Source of the DNA: Paragordius varius
Taxonomy: Eukaryota; Nematomorpha
Direction of reading: 5' to 3'
Length of the DNA: 64,000 nucleotides
NCBI GenBank assembly: GCA_964247055.1
Contig: OZ176051.1
Span: 4,092,001 to 4,156,000 of the forward strand
A program made the translations under genes and the position numbers. Positions within the stretch are counted from its first letter, which is position 1. Every line of letters begins with the position of its first letter. Positions 24,093-37,888 of the stretch are shown here, piece by piece. The notes beneath the pieces were generated by a model that made no database searches, was not told the origin of the DNA, and saw only the letters and a list, made by a program, of their open reading frames with translations.

Positions 24093-26048
24093 TAATTATT
24101 GTATTTAAAAAAGTTTACCTCTCTACTAACAAACATTGCGGTTGTTATAATACATTAAACTTAAGAATATTATATATATATCTCCCATAAATGGTAACAA
24201 TCGTTAATTAAAATTCAAAAACATTATTTGTTATGTGGTTAATTTAATTTTTTACATAAGAATTTAATATAATTAACATTATTTAGCCAAGAATTAAATT
24301 GACATATTGCGTGATTTTTGATTTATTTTGTGAATAAACAGGAAACATTTCCAAACCTAATTATTTTCGGAGGCTAAAGTTTATGTAAAAAAAGCAATTA
24401 TCCCCTTAAGTAATCAAATGCACTCAATTTCATGATTGAAATTAGCAATACCAAAAAATAAGAGATTAATACAAAGTCAATACCTTTTTATTTTATTTCC
24501 ACAATTCAACTTGGCCAATCTAATCTTATTGACAAAATTGTTTTTTTTTGCCAAAACATTATTAGAGAGTAAGTAAATAATAATTAGAATAATTATGCAT
24601 AAATTATAGAAATAAGTGATGTTGTGAATGATGGTAAAATTATTAATTTTTTTATAATATAATTATTGTTGTTAGAGTTATAATAATGGAATGGTCAAAC
24701 CTACAAAACATGCCTGACATATAAACTTATTTTTTTAAAAAAAATTATTTTAGAAACGCGTGATCATTTGCAATTAATAAGAGACGTCTTTATCATAAAC
24801 TAATAATCCCTTTAAAAATAATGTCAACTTTAACTTTCGACTCTGCATTGGTCTTGGAATGTTAATCATTTTTAAAGTAATAATTTGCATATATAATAAA
24901 ATTTTAAACAAAAGCTCCAATAATTTTCTTGGGTTTTGCTTCTGTCTAGGGGTGTAATAATTATGTCACTTTTTGAAACAGGATTCAATTTACGTTTGTT
25001 AAATGTTTTATTTGGTATCAAAAAAAACTTTTTATAATAAAATTTGGTTAAACTCTACTGGCATTAATTAGTTTTAGGCCCTTTGCCTTTATAACATTGG
25101 TAAAATTTAAAATAAATAATTATTTTTTTAATCAAAAAATATCAGGAAGGCTTAGATGTTGAGAGGACACGAATTTTAATCCCAATTTCATAACAATTTT
25201 TTTGTTGTTTTTTCGTATTTTTCATAGGGACACACACACCACGCTAAACAGTTAACCAAAATGTTAGAGGTTTATTTAATTTGTGACTGATTATTTTATT
25301 CATTAATTTTTTTTCTGTTACAGAAACGTTTATCATTTAACCATAGTTTACATTTTTCAATAAACCTTATTATTATAAATTAATAATACACTAATAATAA
25401 AACAAAATCCTTATAATCAATATATATATGTGCATGAAATCATTCAGGCAAATCATTCAAGAACCATGGTGATCTATGCAAAAAAATAAAAAAATGGATT
25501 ACTGCGATAAAAATTGACAAGACGTCTTAATTAAAATTCGTCTCTAATTAAATATGAAAATAATGTGTCAAATTGGCATCCCTAATAATGTTTTTTGGGT
25601 TTTAATAAGTGAAAAATAATCCTAATTTCGAAAATAAATTAAGGAATTTTGCGGATTCTTACTTTATTTAAGGATTTTGAAAAAATATTAACATTTTAAA
25701 ATGCTGTAAAAATAGTCTAACATATTTAAGATCACCTGTCTTTGTTGTTCCCTATTCGGACCTTTTAAATTAATACTTCCACATGGGTAAGCATTATATT
25801 CTCAATAATAAATATAAATGGTTTAAAATTAATTTTATATAACGTTTTAAAAAAATCATCTTTTAACTTTTAGAAAATAGTTATTGATGCGTCTTTAACC
25901 AGTAATCGAGGAAAAATATGTAAATGTATATTTTTTCCTTTTTTCTTGCTTAAACTCTACCCACCATTTTTAAGTATACTAAATACCTACATATATATTA
26001 ACAAATTGACCCTTGTTAATTACATTGCTTTTAACCAAATGTATTTAT
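24093..26048. other. Intergenic, upstream of the phosphatase
   Basis: No exon, RNA gene or repeat family stands out. It should contain the phosphatase promoter. TATATAATATTC on the minus strand near 24165-24178 is a possible TATA box, but such strings are frequent here. Confidence 0.4.
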
Positions 26049-26941
26049 AAGTACCGGTTTGACTAAGGGAAGACTTCAACGAGGAGTACGTATAAGATTG
26101 ATTTGATACAGACCTCAGTTCATCTACTATTATATTCAACATTCACAGTTTAAATTCGCCAAAAACAAGTGTCTTACTTTTATTATTTTAGTAATGTTAA
26201 AATTTGTCCCTGAAAAGAATATTTGCGACACGCATTTATCCAAAGAAAAAGGCACTTGAAAGATATCGTTTGCTGGTCGAAACATATGGTGAACATGCTC
26301 TATAGATTAACATAAGAGCGTAAAAAGTTATAATTCCATCAGAAAGAGTCTGGGCGCTCTAGACCGCACAAGTGCAAGAACGATCAAACACAAGGGTTAT
26401 TGGATTACCCAACTGAAACTCAAGGGCAAGGCAAAGTGCTTCAAACAGACCATGTCAAGCTATTTTGTTTTAAAACCCGGTGAAACCATTAATTATACAA
26501 TGTTATAGCCAACAAATAATTTATTTAAACCATAAACTAATCGAAAAACGACCGAAATAAGCCAGGAGACATGTCAAAGTTTTCATCCATAACAATGATT
26601 TGTCTCACACAAGCCAAACCAGTGAAATACACCTTGAAATGGCTTCGATGGAAAATTTTCCGCATCCGCTGAGCTCTGACCTCGCACCATCTGACTAATT
26701 CATCAATATGGCATACCCTCGCAGAGAAGCACTTTAATAATTTTGAAGAGGTTGGAAAATGCCTTGATGATTGGTTTCCTGCACAAGACAATTATTTTTC
26801 TGTCACGGCATTCTTATACTACTTAAGAGATGGGCAAAATGTGTAGAAGCCAATGGACAATATTTTGAATATAAATAATATCTTTCCGTTCTAATTTTTT
26901 ACTAAAAAACTGGCAAAAACTTATGACTACACCTGGTACTG
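26049..26941 (+). mobile_element. Decayed mariner element
   Basis: The ends pair imperfectly: AGTACCGGTTTGACTAAGG at the left, and AGTACCAGGTGTAGTCATAAG as the complement of the right. Inside, scattered frames give mariner transposase phrases: KKKALERYRLLVETYGEHAL near 26243, KPGETIN near 26477, and HTLAEKHFNNFEEVGKCLDD plus FPAQDN near 26710. At about 890 bp it is short of the usual 1.3 kb, so it has internal deletions, and frames shift several times. The SDY motif of the third catalytic Asp is not recognisable. It is an old, dead copy. Confidence 0.8.
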
Positions 26942-27719
26942 TAAAACTTAAATATTATTTACCCGAAATCACAAATGGATGTAGTTGAAAATTTTATGAT
27001 TGCATTACGTTCTAAAAACTAAATGCGGTTTAAATGTGAATTTTAAAGGGGAACGGGCAAAAAACGACAACTCATTTAACCATTTAAATTTAATATTCAA
27101 ATGCAATATTGTCGTGTATAGGGTTAATTTTTTCGCAGGTCAAAAAATAACCGGTTTTATAGCTTATTAGCATTCACGTCATAACAGATCAACAATAGTA
27201 AAAAATCAAAATATATAGTTAATGAGACCAAAACGAACAACCAACATTTTTATAATGATCATAATAAAGAATTCATCCTGTTTATGATAAAATATTGATA
27301 TCTTACAATAAAAATTCATTTGGTGGCACAAATTTTTCAAATCCCCAAATATGGCGTTAAAATAAAGACTCTGAATCAATTAAAGAAAAGCATGAGATTT
27401 AGCATCTATTTTGCCGTAGGCCTTAATTTAAATTATCTCCGGGCTTCAGTGTTAATTAATGTAAAACTAATCCTCAATTGCCTCAAACCAATTTTACATT
27501 GGTCAAATTAGATTTTAATTATAAGGGTAGGTATTTCTTTTTTATGGACTTATAATTTCATCCAAGTAAAAAGAGCCGTATATAAAAAAATACATCGGTT
27601 GAAAGTAGAAAAGAATAAATGTTCCCCTATTAGGACTAAAAAGCATAACAATCATGAGATTTTGTAATCAATCAACAAGTTAACCAAATTATTGCAATAT
27701 ATATATATATATATATATA

Positions 27720-27881
27720 CAGTAGCGTATGCAGTAAAAGAATGTTAGTGCAAAATAATCTTAATGAGGGGGATATTATGGATATGTTTATAAATAGGAC
27801 TGAATGATAATTAATATATGAAAATTGTCCCCCTGTTTAAGATTATTTTGCACTAACAATCTTTTACTGCATACGCCACTG
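27720..27881. mobile_element. Palindromic MITE in a (TA)n tract
   Basis: Two 54-bp arms starting CAGT(A/G)GCGTATGCAGTAAA pair with about five mismatches around a 54-bp loop. TA repeats flank both sides (27697-27719 and 27882-27906), consistent with insertion at TA as in Tc1/mariner-type MITEs. There is no coding potential. The near-perfect hairpin suggests recent activity. Confidence 0.8.
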
Positions 27882-29919
27882 TATATATATATATATATAT
27901 ATATATGGTAATACTATAGGCCATACGTACAACTTAGAGTTTTTTGGAGGTCGGCTTTATAGAGCAGATTATAGTTTAAATTTCTAAATGGACCCTCGGG
28001 TTCACCCTCAAAGTGAACACAAAGTTAAGTTTCAAGTATCTGTAGAATATTCATTATCTTTTAAACAAAAAAGTTTAATTTTATTTTATTAAAGGGATAT
28101 TGAGCCATGTATTTTTCATACAAAAGGATTCATTATTATAGCATGAGCCTACAGAGGTCACTCTATCCGATTGAATGTTTTTTCCATTATCGTACATATA
28201 ACCTATTCGAAAATTCATCATGGAAATTAGACGAAAAATCCAATTATGGAAACATATAAAAAACTGAAAAGGCAGGAATGATTGCGACCTTTTTTATATT
28301 CTGACTGCTAATTAAATATGCAATTTTATGCCATTTTCCTTCTTGATATGATATTAATTCGCTTTTTTGGTTATCTGCATATTTTTACACTTTAGAAAGA
28401 GCAGCCTAATTTTTGTAGTTTAGTTTTTTTTCATACTTTGTTTCATAATGGTTTCAATATTTCAAAACCTTTTAATGTATATACCATATCCTGTCAGTTG
28501 ACTTAAATTAGCATAATTGGACAGAAATTTTGGTTCAATTATGGTATCGTAAAATGCAGAAAAAAGGTAGAAAATATCGTATTTTTTAAGAGTTTTAGTT
28601 TTGCAATATAAAAATGGAAAAAACATAAAAATTATATTCACCCCTCTAAAAAAATTACTATTGAGGTAAGGTCATTAACTATTAACTTTCTTAACTAAAA
28701 TACTCAACAAAACAGTTATATTGGGATTTTTATATATTTTAATGTGGTGTGTATTCTAATTTTTTATTACCCCTCTAAAACGGTATCCTAAAAAATATAT
28801 TTAGAAATAATTTATTTATGCATAACGCTAAAATTTTGCATAATTATTGTGGTAAAAACTTTATGAAAAATAACAGAACATAAAAATTTAATTATGATAT
28901 CTTAATCTCAAATTTCAAACCATGAAAATTACAGTATTTTTTATTTTATGATTTTAATAGACTCATCATTTTTATATAAGTGAAATATGTATAATATGGA
29001 CAAAACTGTAGTTTAGAAGGTTCATACATATCATGTATCATCTAAAGATCATTTCGATCTCTTATGGTTAAAAAAACAAAAGTTAGATATAAAAAATTTA
29101 TTTAATGACCAATTAAATTCCCAATTATATATATAAAGGACAAAATTTAATATTAAGAAAAAAGCAAAGCGCAAGGGGAGAAATGTCTACAATGTTTAAA
29201 AATTATTTTCAATTAAATTATCTATATTGGCAAAATAAAATTTATGGCAGTTTAGAGAATTCAAAATTTATAATTTCAATGAAATTATGCAGAATTTTTC
29301 AAAAAATATTCAAAATATAAGGAAAATTATTTATGAGGGAGGGAAAAGTCAAAAGGCAGCCAAAACATCATAAAATTTTATTTTATTTTTTCAATAAAAT
29401 ATTTTTACAAAACAACATAAAATTTGACATTTTGGATGTTTTTCCTATTTATGTATTGCGTCATTTAAATTAAATATAATGTTAAGTATATATAATTAAA
29501 TATGTAAATTTTAGTGTGCCAAAAAAGTATACACATAAAGGCCAAAATATATGATATATATTAATAAAAACATTTCACACTTAAATATTGATTTTAGCGA
29601 AAAAGTTTGGCCTTGCCATACATATTTGGTTAATAACTAAAAGCCTTAAACATAATGATTGGAATTTTTCTTTTGATTAAAAAATTGAAATGATTTATTT
29701 TTTAATTCCAAGTATGTAATGGATGTTTCTAAAATTTAAAGTCAGAAAAATTCGGGAAAAATTGATTTATTCATTATAGGTCGCCCAAGGAAGCATATTT
29801 TAGTTTCTTTAATATTAGTAGAATATAAACACTCATAATCATAAACCATTTTTCCATACCTTTATTTAATTTTTCCCACATTACCTATTTAAGCACAATT
29901 TTAAATTATAATTTAATCT

Positions 29920-30045
29920 TTATTCCATATTCTGTAACTAGTGAGTTATATTAAAACTATCAAAGTTGAAAAAGTATGGTTGTATCTACAAAATATGTCT
30001 TTTAGACTTATGTTTTGTCCGTAAAATTATTTACAGTAATTAAAA
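29920..30045. mobile_element. CAGT-type MITE, right-end fragment
   Basis: GAAAAAGTATGGTTGT and TTATGTTTTGTCCGTAAAAT match the right half of the MITE copy at 59841-60108. No left end is visible. Confidence 0.5.
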
Positions 30046-32988
30046 ATCCGGATTATGCAATTACTATCGAATATTTTCGGTAAAATGTTTATATAATGTT
30101 GTGGTGGTAGGGTTTGGTACCAAGATTTTTGTGGGAACAGGATGTCAAACTTTTTGAGTGATTTTATAAAAAATCATTTAAATATAAATTTTAAAAGCTA
30201 CAATATTTTTGTGGCTAATTATTTAATTTACATAAAAATAATTATATTATCGGTTAAAACAACGAATTAGCGAAATCAGATCAGTTTGATCAAACAATAA
30301 AAATTTTGGAAAAATTTCTTTGACTTATTTGGTACGGAACTGGGACCAATAAGATATGATCGAAACCGCTGACTTTTACTCGTAATTTCATGATTCAAAG
30401 ATAAATGCCATTTTTCACATATATCAATTTTTAACAACCATCTTTCAAAATGCTGAGTCTAAATTTTGGATATCTGACGAGGGCTTTAAAACGCTAAGTA
30501 TTTATTAATGGACAGCAAATGCACTCTTGCCGGGTCATTAATAATAATCAATTAATACTAGCTTAAATGGAGATAGAAACTTAATAAAAAACGAATAAAA
30601 ACCGCTTTTTGGTAGTGTTAATTTTTGTAACAAATATGTTGTAATTTAAAAAATCATAGGTTCGTTCATCATGTGATATACAGGTTAATTTTTTTGACTG
30701 GTGTTTTTGAAAGTGTTTACAGTTATCGATAAAAATTGAAATGTGCTTAAATGCGGTTTTGACCAATAACTGATGAAAAAATATTTTTATTTTGTGGATC
30801 TCAAGTTTTCAAATTTATTATGCGTCATTTAATTTAATCGTCTTCCGAATGTTTGAATAAATATTTTGTACATTATAATTTTTATTGCGAGCTGGTTTTT
30901 TCATCTTTGGGAACAGAATAAAATCTATTTTAATTCATATCTAATCTTTAAGTCACGATTTAGTCAAATCCTTAAAATTACAAATGGTATTAAAAAATTT
31001 AAATTAATTTTGATGTTCACAATGAACATATTTTAAATGCCTTCGCTATCTCAAGATTATAATCTCAAAAATTAAAAAAGTATTTCATGTCCAAAAGGAT
31101 GAAAAGAATTCTAAGAAAACATATATTATATTAAAACAGGGTGGAAACAAACACACAAACATTCAAAGTTTAAATTTAAAGTTTAAAAGATTAAATTTTT
31201 TGGACTGTGCATAAATCTAAATTTTTATTGAATTTTTTAATCTGTGATACAATGTTAACTAAAATTCATTTTCTTGACATTTTAGATTTACACATCAATG
31301 AATATTATTAAGAAAATAAGATTTGATTGTATTGGTTTTTTTAACTGACTGGCAATGTTAGAAATTTCATCAAAATTATTAAATTTTCTCCAATTTTGTG
31401 TAACATGCTTCCGTTAAAATTTATTTTCAAATCAATAGTCAAGAATGCTGTTATGTTTGAAATAATTTGCGCATTTACAATTGATAAAAAAATGAGTTTT
31501 TTTGGCGAGCAACTTATGTGGTCACACTATTCATATGCAATTCTTTAATAAATTTTTGATTAATAATTTAAAAAGGAAACAAAAAAATGAAAACAATAGG
31601 ATGAGACCAAGGATTGGATTATTATAGCCTTCTGCCTTAATAAACAATAAACCAAAATAACACATAAAAACATAGAAATGCGATGTTAATAAATACAAAT
31701 TAATAAATTAGAAAATTAAAAAAATGTCAGGGATTAAAATGATTCACATGATTTCATCTATCTCAGGATACAAAACAAATAAAAAGCAAAAAAATTGGTT
31801 TAAAAGCAATAATACATGAGCGAAACAATACAGTTAGAAATGGTTTCAAATTGATAATTATTTTGAAATTATTTAAATTTATAAAATTGAAAAACAAAAG
31901 TAATACTTTTAAAAATAACCTATATCTGTTTGATGAAGACCTAACATGTGTATATTTTACATAGGCATATGAATTTAATACAAATTACTTAAGTTTGATT
32001 GATTAATAAAAATGTGGTACTATTTGCCGAAAATAAAATGTTTTCATAAAAACAAATCCTTTAAGTTTAAGTCAACTTTTCCAAAAGATTAATTAAAATT
32101 AAACATTGTATGCCTAACATAGGGGTGTTTATTACCTTGCTTTATTCTGGAAAAATAATATATAGAAAAAAAAATATTCGGACCCTAGCAAGAATATAAA
32201 GAAAATTTCTTTTTTCTTACTATAAGCTATCTTATAGAAAACAGAAAATGATATACAATTTTCGAAAAACAGATTTTATAGAGGACTTATAACCACACCC
32301 AATCCCTATTTAATTCTTCAACTGATCAAATTTTTAATATATTTTAATATTATTTTAATTAGGGTTTTGCATATTAGCATTAAAAAACTGAATATACGAA
32401 ATAGCCGAGGCAATAATTAAATATATAAGCTGAAAATCAAAATATTCATCTAAAAATAAGAGGGATGGATCCAATTTTCATAAACATTTTTTGGAACCGA
32501 AACGCAACTTTGTACGCTTTTTATAAATGTATGTAAAAATACATCGATATATTAACATAATAGTATTTGTAATTATTTATTTTTTTTCATGATTTCTGGT
32601 TATCTGATATATTTTAACAGAATCAATTATATGGTTAGATAAGGATAGATGATCGCCTATTTATTGGAGATTGGATGTTGTAGTATTATCCTAGTTAGTT
32701 TTAGGAAGCTCAAGATTTAAACGTAGAAACAATAGTCAGTTAGTTTAATTATATATATGAGAAATCAGTTCTGACGTTAGTATTATGACAATATCAAAAT
32801 TTCAACCAAAAATGATAATTCCGTATAAAACCACTAAGCCATACTGAGTTTAAAACATATATTCTGAAATCTTTTTAGTGGCGATGAAAACCGAACTGTT
32901 TATATCACAGGTCTCTCCTTTCAAAAATCATATTTTTGCTTCTGATTCCCTAATCAATAGAGAATAATCTTTTCACACTAATTTCCAG

Positions 32989-33004
32989 GCATGATGGATC
33001 ATAG
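32989..33004 (+). other. Possible micro-exon of 16 nt
   Basis: GCATGATGGATCATAG sits between a good acceptor (ATTTCCAG) and a consensus donor (GTAAGC). It might be a 5' leader exon of the COUP-TF gene 4.9 kb downstream. Chance is a real alternative in this much intergenic DNA. Confidence 0.2.
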
Positions 33005-36000
33005 GTAAGCGTCTGTTTGATAAAATCATATAAGTTATGCTTTTGGAACTGGCATGTTCCGACACATTTTGAACCGTGTATAAAGATAAATTAAATAATA
33101 ATGGCCTCTAATTTTAGATCATTTGGATTTTGACTAAAACATATAAAAATAAATTATCTCATAGGCTGTTTAAAAAAGATCTTTAACATTGGGGAACAGA
33201 TCTGTCTGAGTCATACAAATAAAGCCACGTTATTTAAGATAATTTCGATTGATGAAAAAATATATTGTTTGCAAAAATCGACTCACATTTTTGACAATTG
33301 GGAGCGCCATTGAAAAATAAATCATTATTTTTTTCGACAGGGGGAATTTTTTAAATTCATCAATACTTATGCCCTCTGAAATATTCTATAACTTTTACTG
33401 CTAATATTGGTAGGTTTTTTTAACGTATTTACCAATCTTTTAAATGTATCCGTTTGCGATATTTTTTTACAATAGGAGATTGATTTTAAAGAAAGGACAT
33501 TATTTGCCAAAATGAATTATATTTTTCTAACATTATTTATAAAATTCCTTATTAAAAGCATAGTTTTTCATAAAAATTTCAAAATTTGTTGTCAAAAAAT
33601 CGTTTTTTTTAACGAATCGAAGTAGGTGAGATAAAAATTACAAATTATTTATAAATATATAATTATTAGGGACATTGAATCATTTTAGTATTCCATTTTG
33701 AGGTCTGTCATTTAAAAAACGCAAGAAAACTAATGTTCTGATTTTAATATTGAAAGTTAAATCGGAATGAGGGGAAAAGCTATGATAAAATACAAATCGG
33801 CTACCAGATCATTATATTTTTATAACATTTGCTATCTAAATTAGTAAATTAAAAATCAACCTATTTTTGTTGGATGATAATCAACCCTACACCCTAACCC
33901 TTGTAAAGACAAAATATTAATTTAACCCAAAACCTTGTCTTACAATCATAAACAGTTAAGGAGTATTTATTGTGCACTGTAAGCCATGTTTGTTAATTGC
34001 CAGAAAATTTGAAGAAATTGCAAAAAATGAATGATAAATAGTTTTTTTTCGCATTTTAAATGTAATTATTTAAATCTAAATTTAATTAAAATTTTGAAAT
34101 TCATTCCTTGAAAATTTTGAATAATGAGACCCATGAGAAAATTAAAAATATTTCAAATTCAACCATAATAAAAATAAATCCCTAAAAATGATATTAACAA
34201 TCCTATTTTATTCTAATTAATTACAGTGCTTGATATTTGAATTTTATTAAATTTCAAAATAAATTAATTAATTATCTTTATTAATTATAATAATCTAATC
34301 CAGAATGAATTAATATATTCAAAATATATTTTTCTGTCAAAAGTCGAAAACGACAAATTAATACACATTATTTTTTTAAAAAAATTCATGAATTTAATAA
34401 AAAAAAGGAATATTTTAAAGTTTTGGAATAAATATGAATACATATTATGCCAAATTTTATAACTTTTTTTTAGTTAAAACTCTGATATTTGCAAAATTTT
34501 ACTTATAAACATGAACCGATAGTTTAAAATTATTTTTCCGAAAAAAAAATTATGAAAAAAATTTGATAATAATTATAAGCAATAATTATTAAAATTAGGC
34601 ACTACTAATATAGATATGAAGGACAACAAAAATGTTTAGTTTAAAGTCCAGTGGCACCGGCGACCAATTAAATGCAAAATTTGATAAAAAATCACGTATT
34701 TTTCCCCGTTGCGTTTTGGCTTATTTTTATAAAAAAATATGTTTGTCAGAAATGAAAATTTAAACGACACCAAAAAAGTTGTAGTTAAATCACACTTTGC
34801 TAATTATTTAAATAAAATAAAATAAATTATCTATCCTTTGTTATAACTATAAATTAATCATGGAGACTGACTGCATTTATATTTTTTTGGCAGGCAGATA
34901 TGGTTTAAATTTTAAACTTATTTGCGTAAATTCTAGAGGCAAATGACTTAAAATAATTATGAAAATAAATTATAAACTCTTATGAATCACAATATTTATT
35001 TTATCATCGGTTGTGTCCACTTGTCCTGATACGTGTGTTTAAGCTCTAAAAATTAAATAGTTTTAACGAAAACTTATAAATACATTTTTTTATGCCGAGC
35101 AATTTGAATATTAGAAATATGATTTTAGCCTGCCTGTAAGGTTCATGCGAAACCATTTTCTTGCATTAATCCAGTATTTTATTGAAATCGGAAATAATAA
35201 GTAAATTATTAAGCTAGGCACATTTAAAAGTATAACGAAGGCAGTTAAGTTCATAGAGGGGACTAAAGTCACTAATATTATTACATATTTTAATGGCAAA
35301 ATATGAATGCATTTTTACCTCTAAAATAGAATATATGGTTTTCAAAAAATTGTAAAATTCATATTGAACGCGCAATTAATTATTTGAGTGTATCAAATTT
35401 CGAGTAATTTTCAATGATATTAATAAAGTAATTTAAAATATTATATATTTTAAATTTGAGAGCACATCTCAATTGTCATAAATGAATGGTTTTCTAAAAA
35501 AGTTATTTTATATGGATTTTCTTTCTGGTGATATATGGCATCAAAGATTTTTCTTTATGTGTCAATCACTTCCCTCATTCCTTCTTTTGACTTTTGGCCT
35601 TAAGCTATGTGTCATTCACCAATACTATATATCATTTGTTTAAACTAAAAACTATAAAAACTGATGGACAGACAGTTTTAAAAACAGAAAAATTTGGAAA
35701 TTAAATCAAAATTTGGTGTGTTTTGGTTAGTAAAAACTAAGTTTTATATAAATTTTTTGGGAATTACAACTTAATTATGTTAATAATTTTTTGCAAATAA
35801 GAATCTCTTTCAAAAAAATAGGAAATTCAGAGACTGATAGAATTATTATCATTACTTCCTTTATATATATATATATATTTACATCATTTTTCTTATCAAT
35901 CAAAATTATATTTCGTATTTTATATATTAAATTTTAATCTAAGCTAAGCTAAGCACACCGGAGGAAAACTTTCACCTACATTTTGAACTTTCTCTATGCT

Positions 36001-37860
36001 TATATTTCTGTATTTTCTTTCTATACTGGCGTAGATATAATTAGTATATGAACGAAACATTGACATACATTTCAGGATTTTATCTTTTGCAATATATTTA
36101 TATTATTATAAATGTTATCTTTTTTTTTGTTTTAATTATATAATATTTAGTGTAGTGTCGTATATGGAATATGTTACATACCTGACTGAGAACTTTCACT
36201 TTTAAACATTGTTTACCTCGTTTTTTAAAGGTTTTTATTTTCCGTTTTAGATTTCGATTGCGAAACTTCAGAAAAGCAACTTAAATTCTACATTTTATAT
36301 TTTTTTAGTTTTTTTTGCTAAAACATTGAATTTTGATGAAAATTTAAAACCTTGAGAATGAACTTGTGGGAATAGTTTGGAGTTGGCATATGTGAGAAAA
36401 AGAATTTTGGGGTTAATTTTACAAAAAAAAATTTTTTTATTTCTTAAGCAAGTTGTTTAATTGATGGCTGGAATAAACTCTGCGCAAACAATGTAATTAA
36501 CTGCTGTTAGTTTATATTCAAAAATTTGACAAATGTAAAATTTTAATAAAATATTAAACATATATTTTAATGTAATATTTCCTATAAACACAAAGGGAAA
36601 AATAAATTTTACAGAATAAAAGGTCACTGACATTAATTATGTATAAATATATTTATATTTAGCTAAAATAAAATTAGTTTAAATTTACATTTTTGGTGTT
36701 TTAGCTTTTTATTTCAAATTTTGCCCATAAATAAATACAGTGTACATACTACATTGTTGTTTGTTGTTATCCATTTTTTTCATTTTATTTAAATGATAAA
36801 AAAATATATAACTAAAAGAATTAAATATAAATGTTTAAAACCACATGAGGTTAAAATTTTTGTGCTTAAAATGTAAATTTTTAATTTCTAAAATTGATCA
36901 TTTCATTTGGTTAAAAATACCCTCTGCTTACCCCCTTTAAAACTAACCAACAGCGAGCGCGACATTTTTTATTTCAAAAACCAAAAAAAACATGTTAATT
37001 TTTTTTAGATTTTATATATAACCAAATATCTGTATAATTAATATAAAGGAAAAAAAGACATTTTTTACTACATTATATATATAGTATATATATATATGAT
37101 AGTTTAATTTTATCCTTAGTATATTAAATTAATGTTAAATGTTTGTACCGTTATTTTCATAATAAAAGTGTAAATTAATTATATTATATTTATATATATT
37201 CTTATAAACTTTCTTTTTTTCTTAAAGATTTAATCATAGATATCGACAAAGAAAACGAGTTTTAAACCGCCAAAAAGGAAGCTTTCGGCAATAAAATCTT
37301 TAAAACAATTTGTTTTTTCCCGTTAACCCCTACTGAAAAAAAGAATTTTAACAATTTCCATTTTATTCCTATTTTTTTTCGTAAATTAGTTTTTTTTTTA
37401 AAAAAATTCTTTATGTATATTAGCGACAATTAGCAACTAGCAAACAGCTTAGCATGCAAAACTATTTTACAAATTTCATTTATTATTACTTTTATTCCTA
37501 CCGAATTTGTCAAATATCATTTTTAGCTAGAATTAATTTTTGACATTTGTATTTTATAAAAAAAAATAAAAACCAAAGAATTATCCATTCATTTTAAAGC
37601 AATCATTCGAATCAATAATTTTATTTAATGGCTCTTGCCTACCGATAGAAAGTTTATGAAAATTAAATTCCTTTAACTACTATTTTGGAATAATAGACGT
37701 GTTAAAAAGGTCCAATGCTTTTTGCTTAACTCACTAACTGACTGGCATATTAACACTTTTTCCTTATTTTTCTTCCTCTTTCTTTCGCTATTCTCTGTGA
37801 CTTCAGATCGTCAATATTAAAAGTTTTCCCACTATTTGGTATATTTTATTCTTATTCTCA

Positions 37861-37881
37861 ATGATGATGGCAACTGTATAA
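37861..37881 (+). promoter_or_regulatory. Upstream ORF in the COUP-TF leader
   Basis: ATG ATG ATG GCA ACT GTA TAA encodes MMMATV and stops seven bases before the main ATG at 37889. If it is in the mature leader it would lower or gate translation of the receptor. No acceptor is evident between it and the main ATG. Confidence 0.35.
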
Positions 37882-37888
37882 AATAAAT

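Larger units (their letters stand above)
27882..37888. other. Large intergenic region upstream of COUP-TF
   Basis: About 10 kb of AT-rich DNA has no open frame or domain I can support. It holds short TA runs (near 35866 and 37075-37098), a right-end MITE fragment (29920-30045) and one possible micro-exon at 32989-33004. It presumably carries the 5' UTR and control elements of the nuclear receptor gene, but no individual element can be named from sequence alone. Confidence 0.5.

Noticed and set aside
24160-24180. TATA box of the phosphatase gene.
   Set aside because: TATATA strings are everywhere in this DNA, and position alone cannot support it as a feature.
26537-26791. Minus-strand 84-residue open frame.
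   Set aside because: It is antisense to the mariner transposase remnant.
33880-33900. Telomere-like CCCTAACCC.
   Set aside because: It is a single short match with no array.
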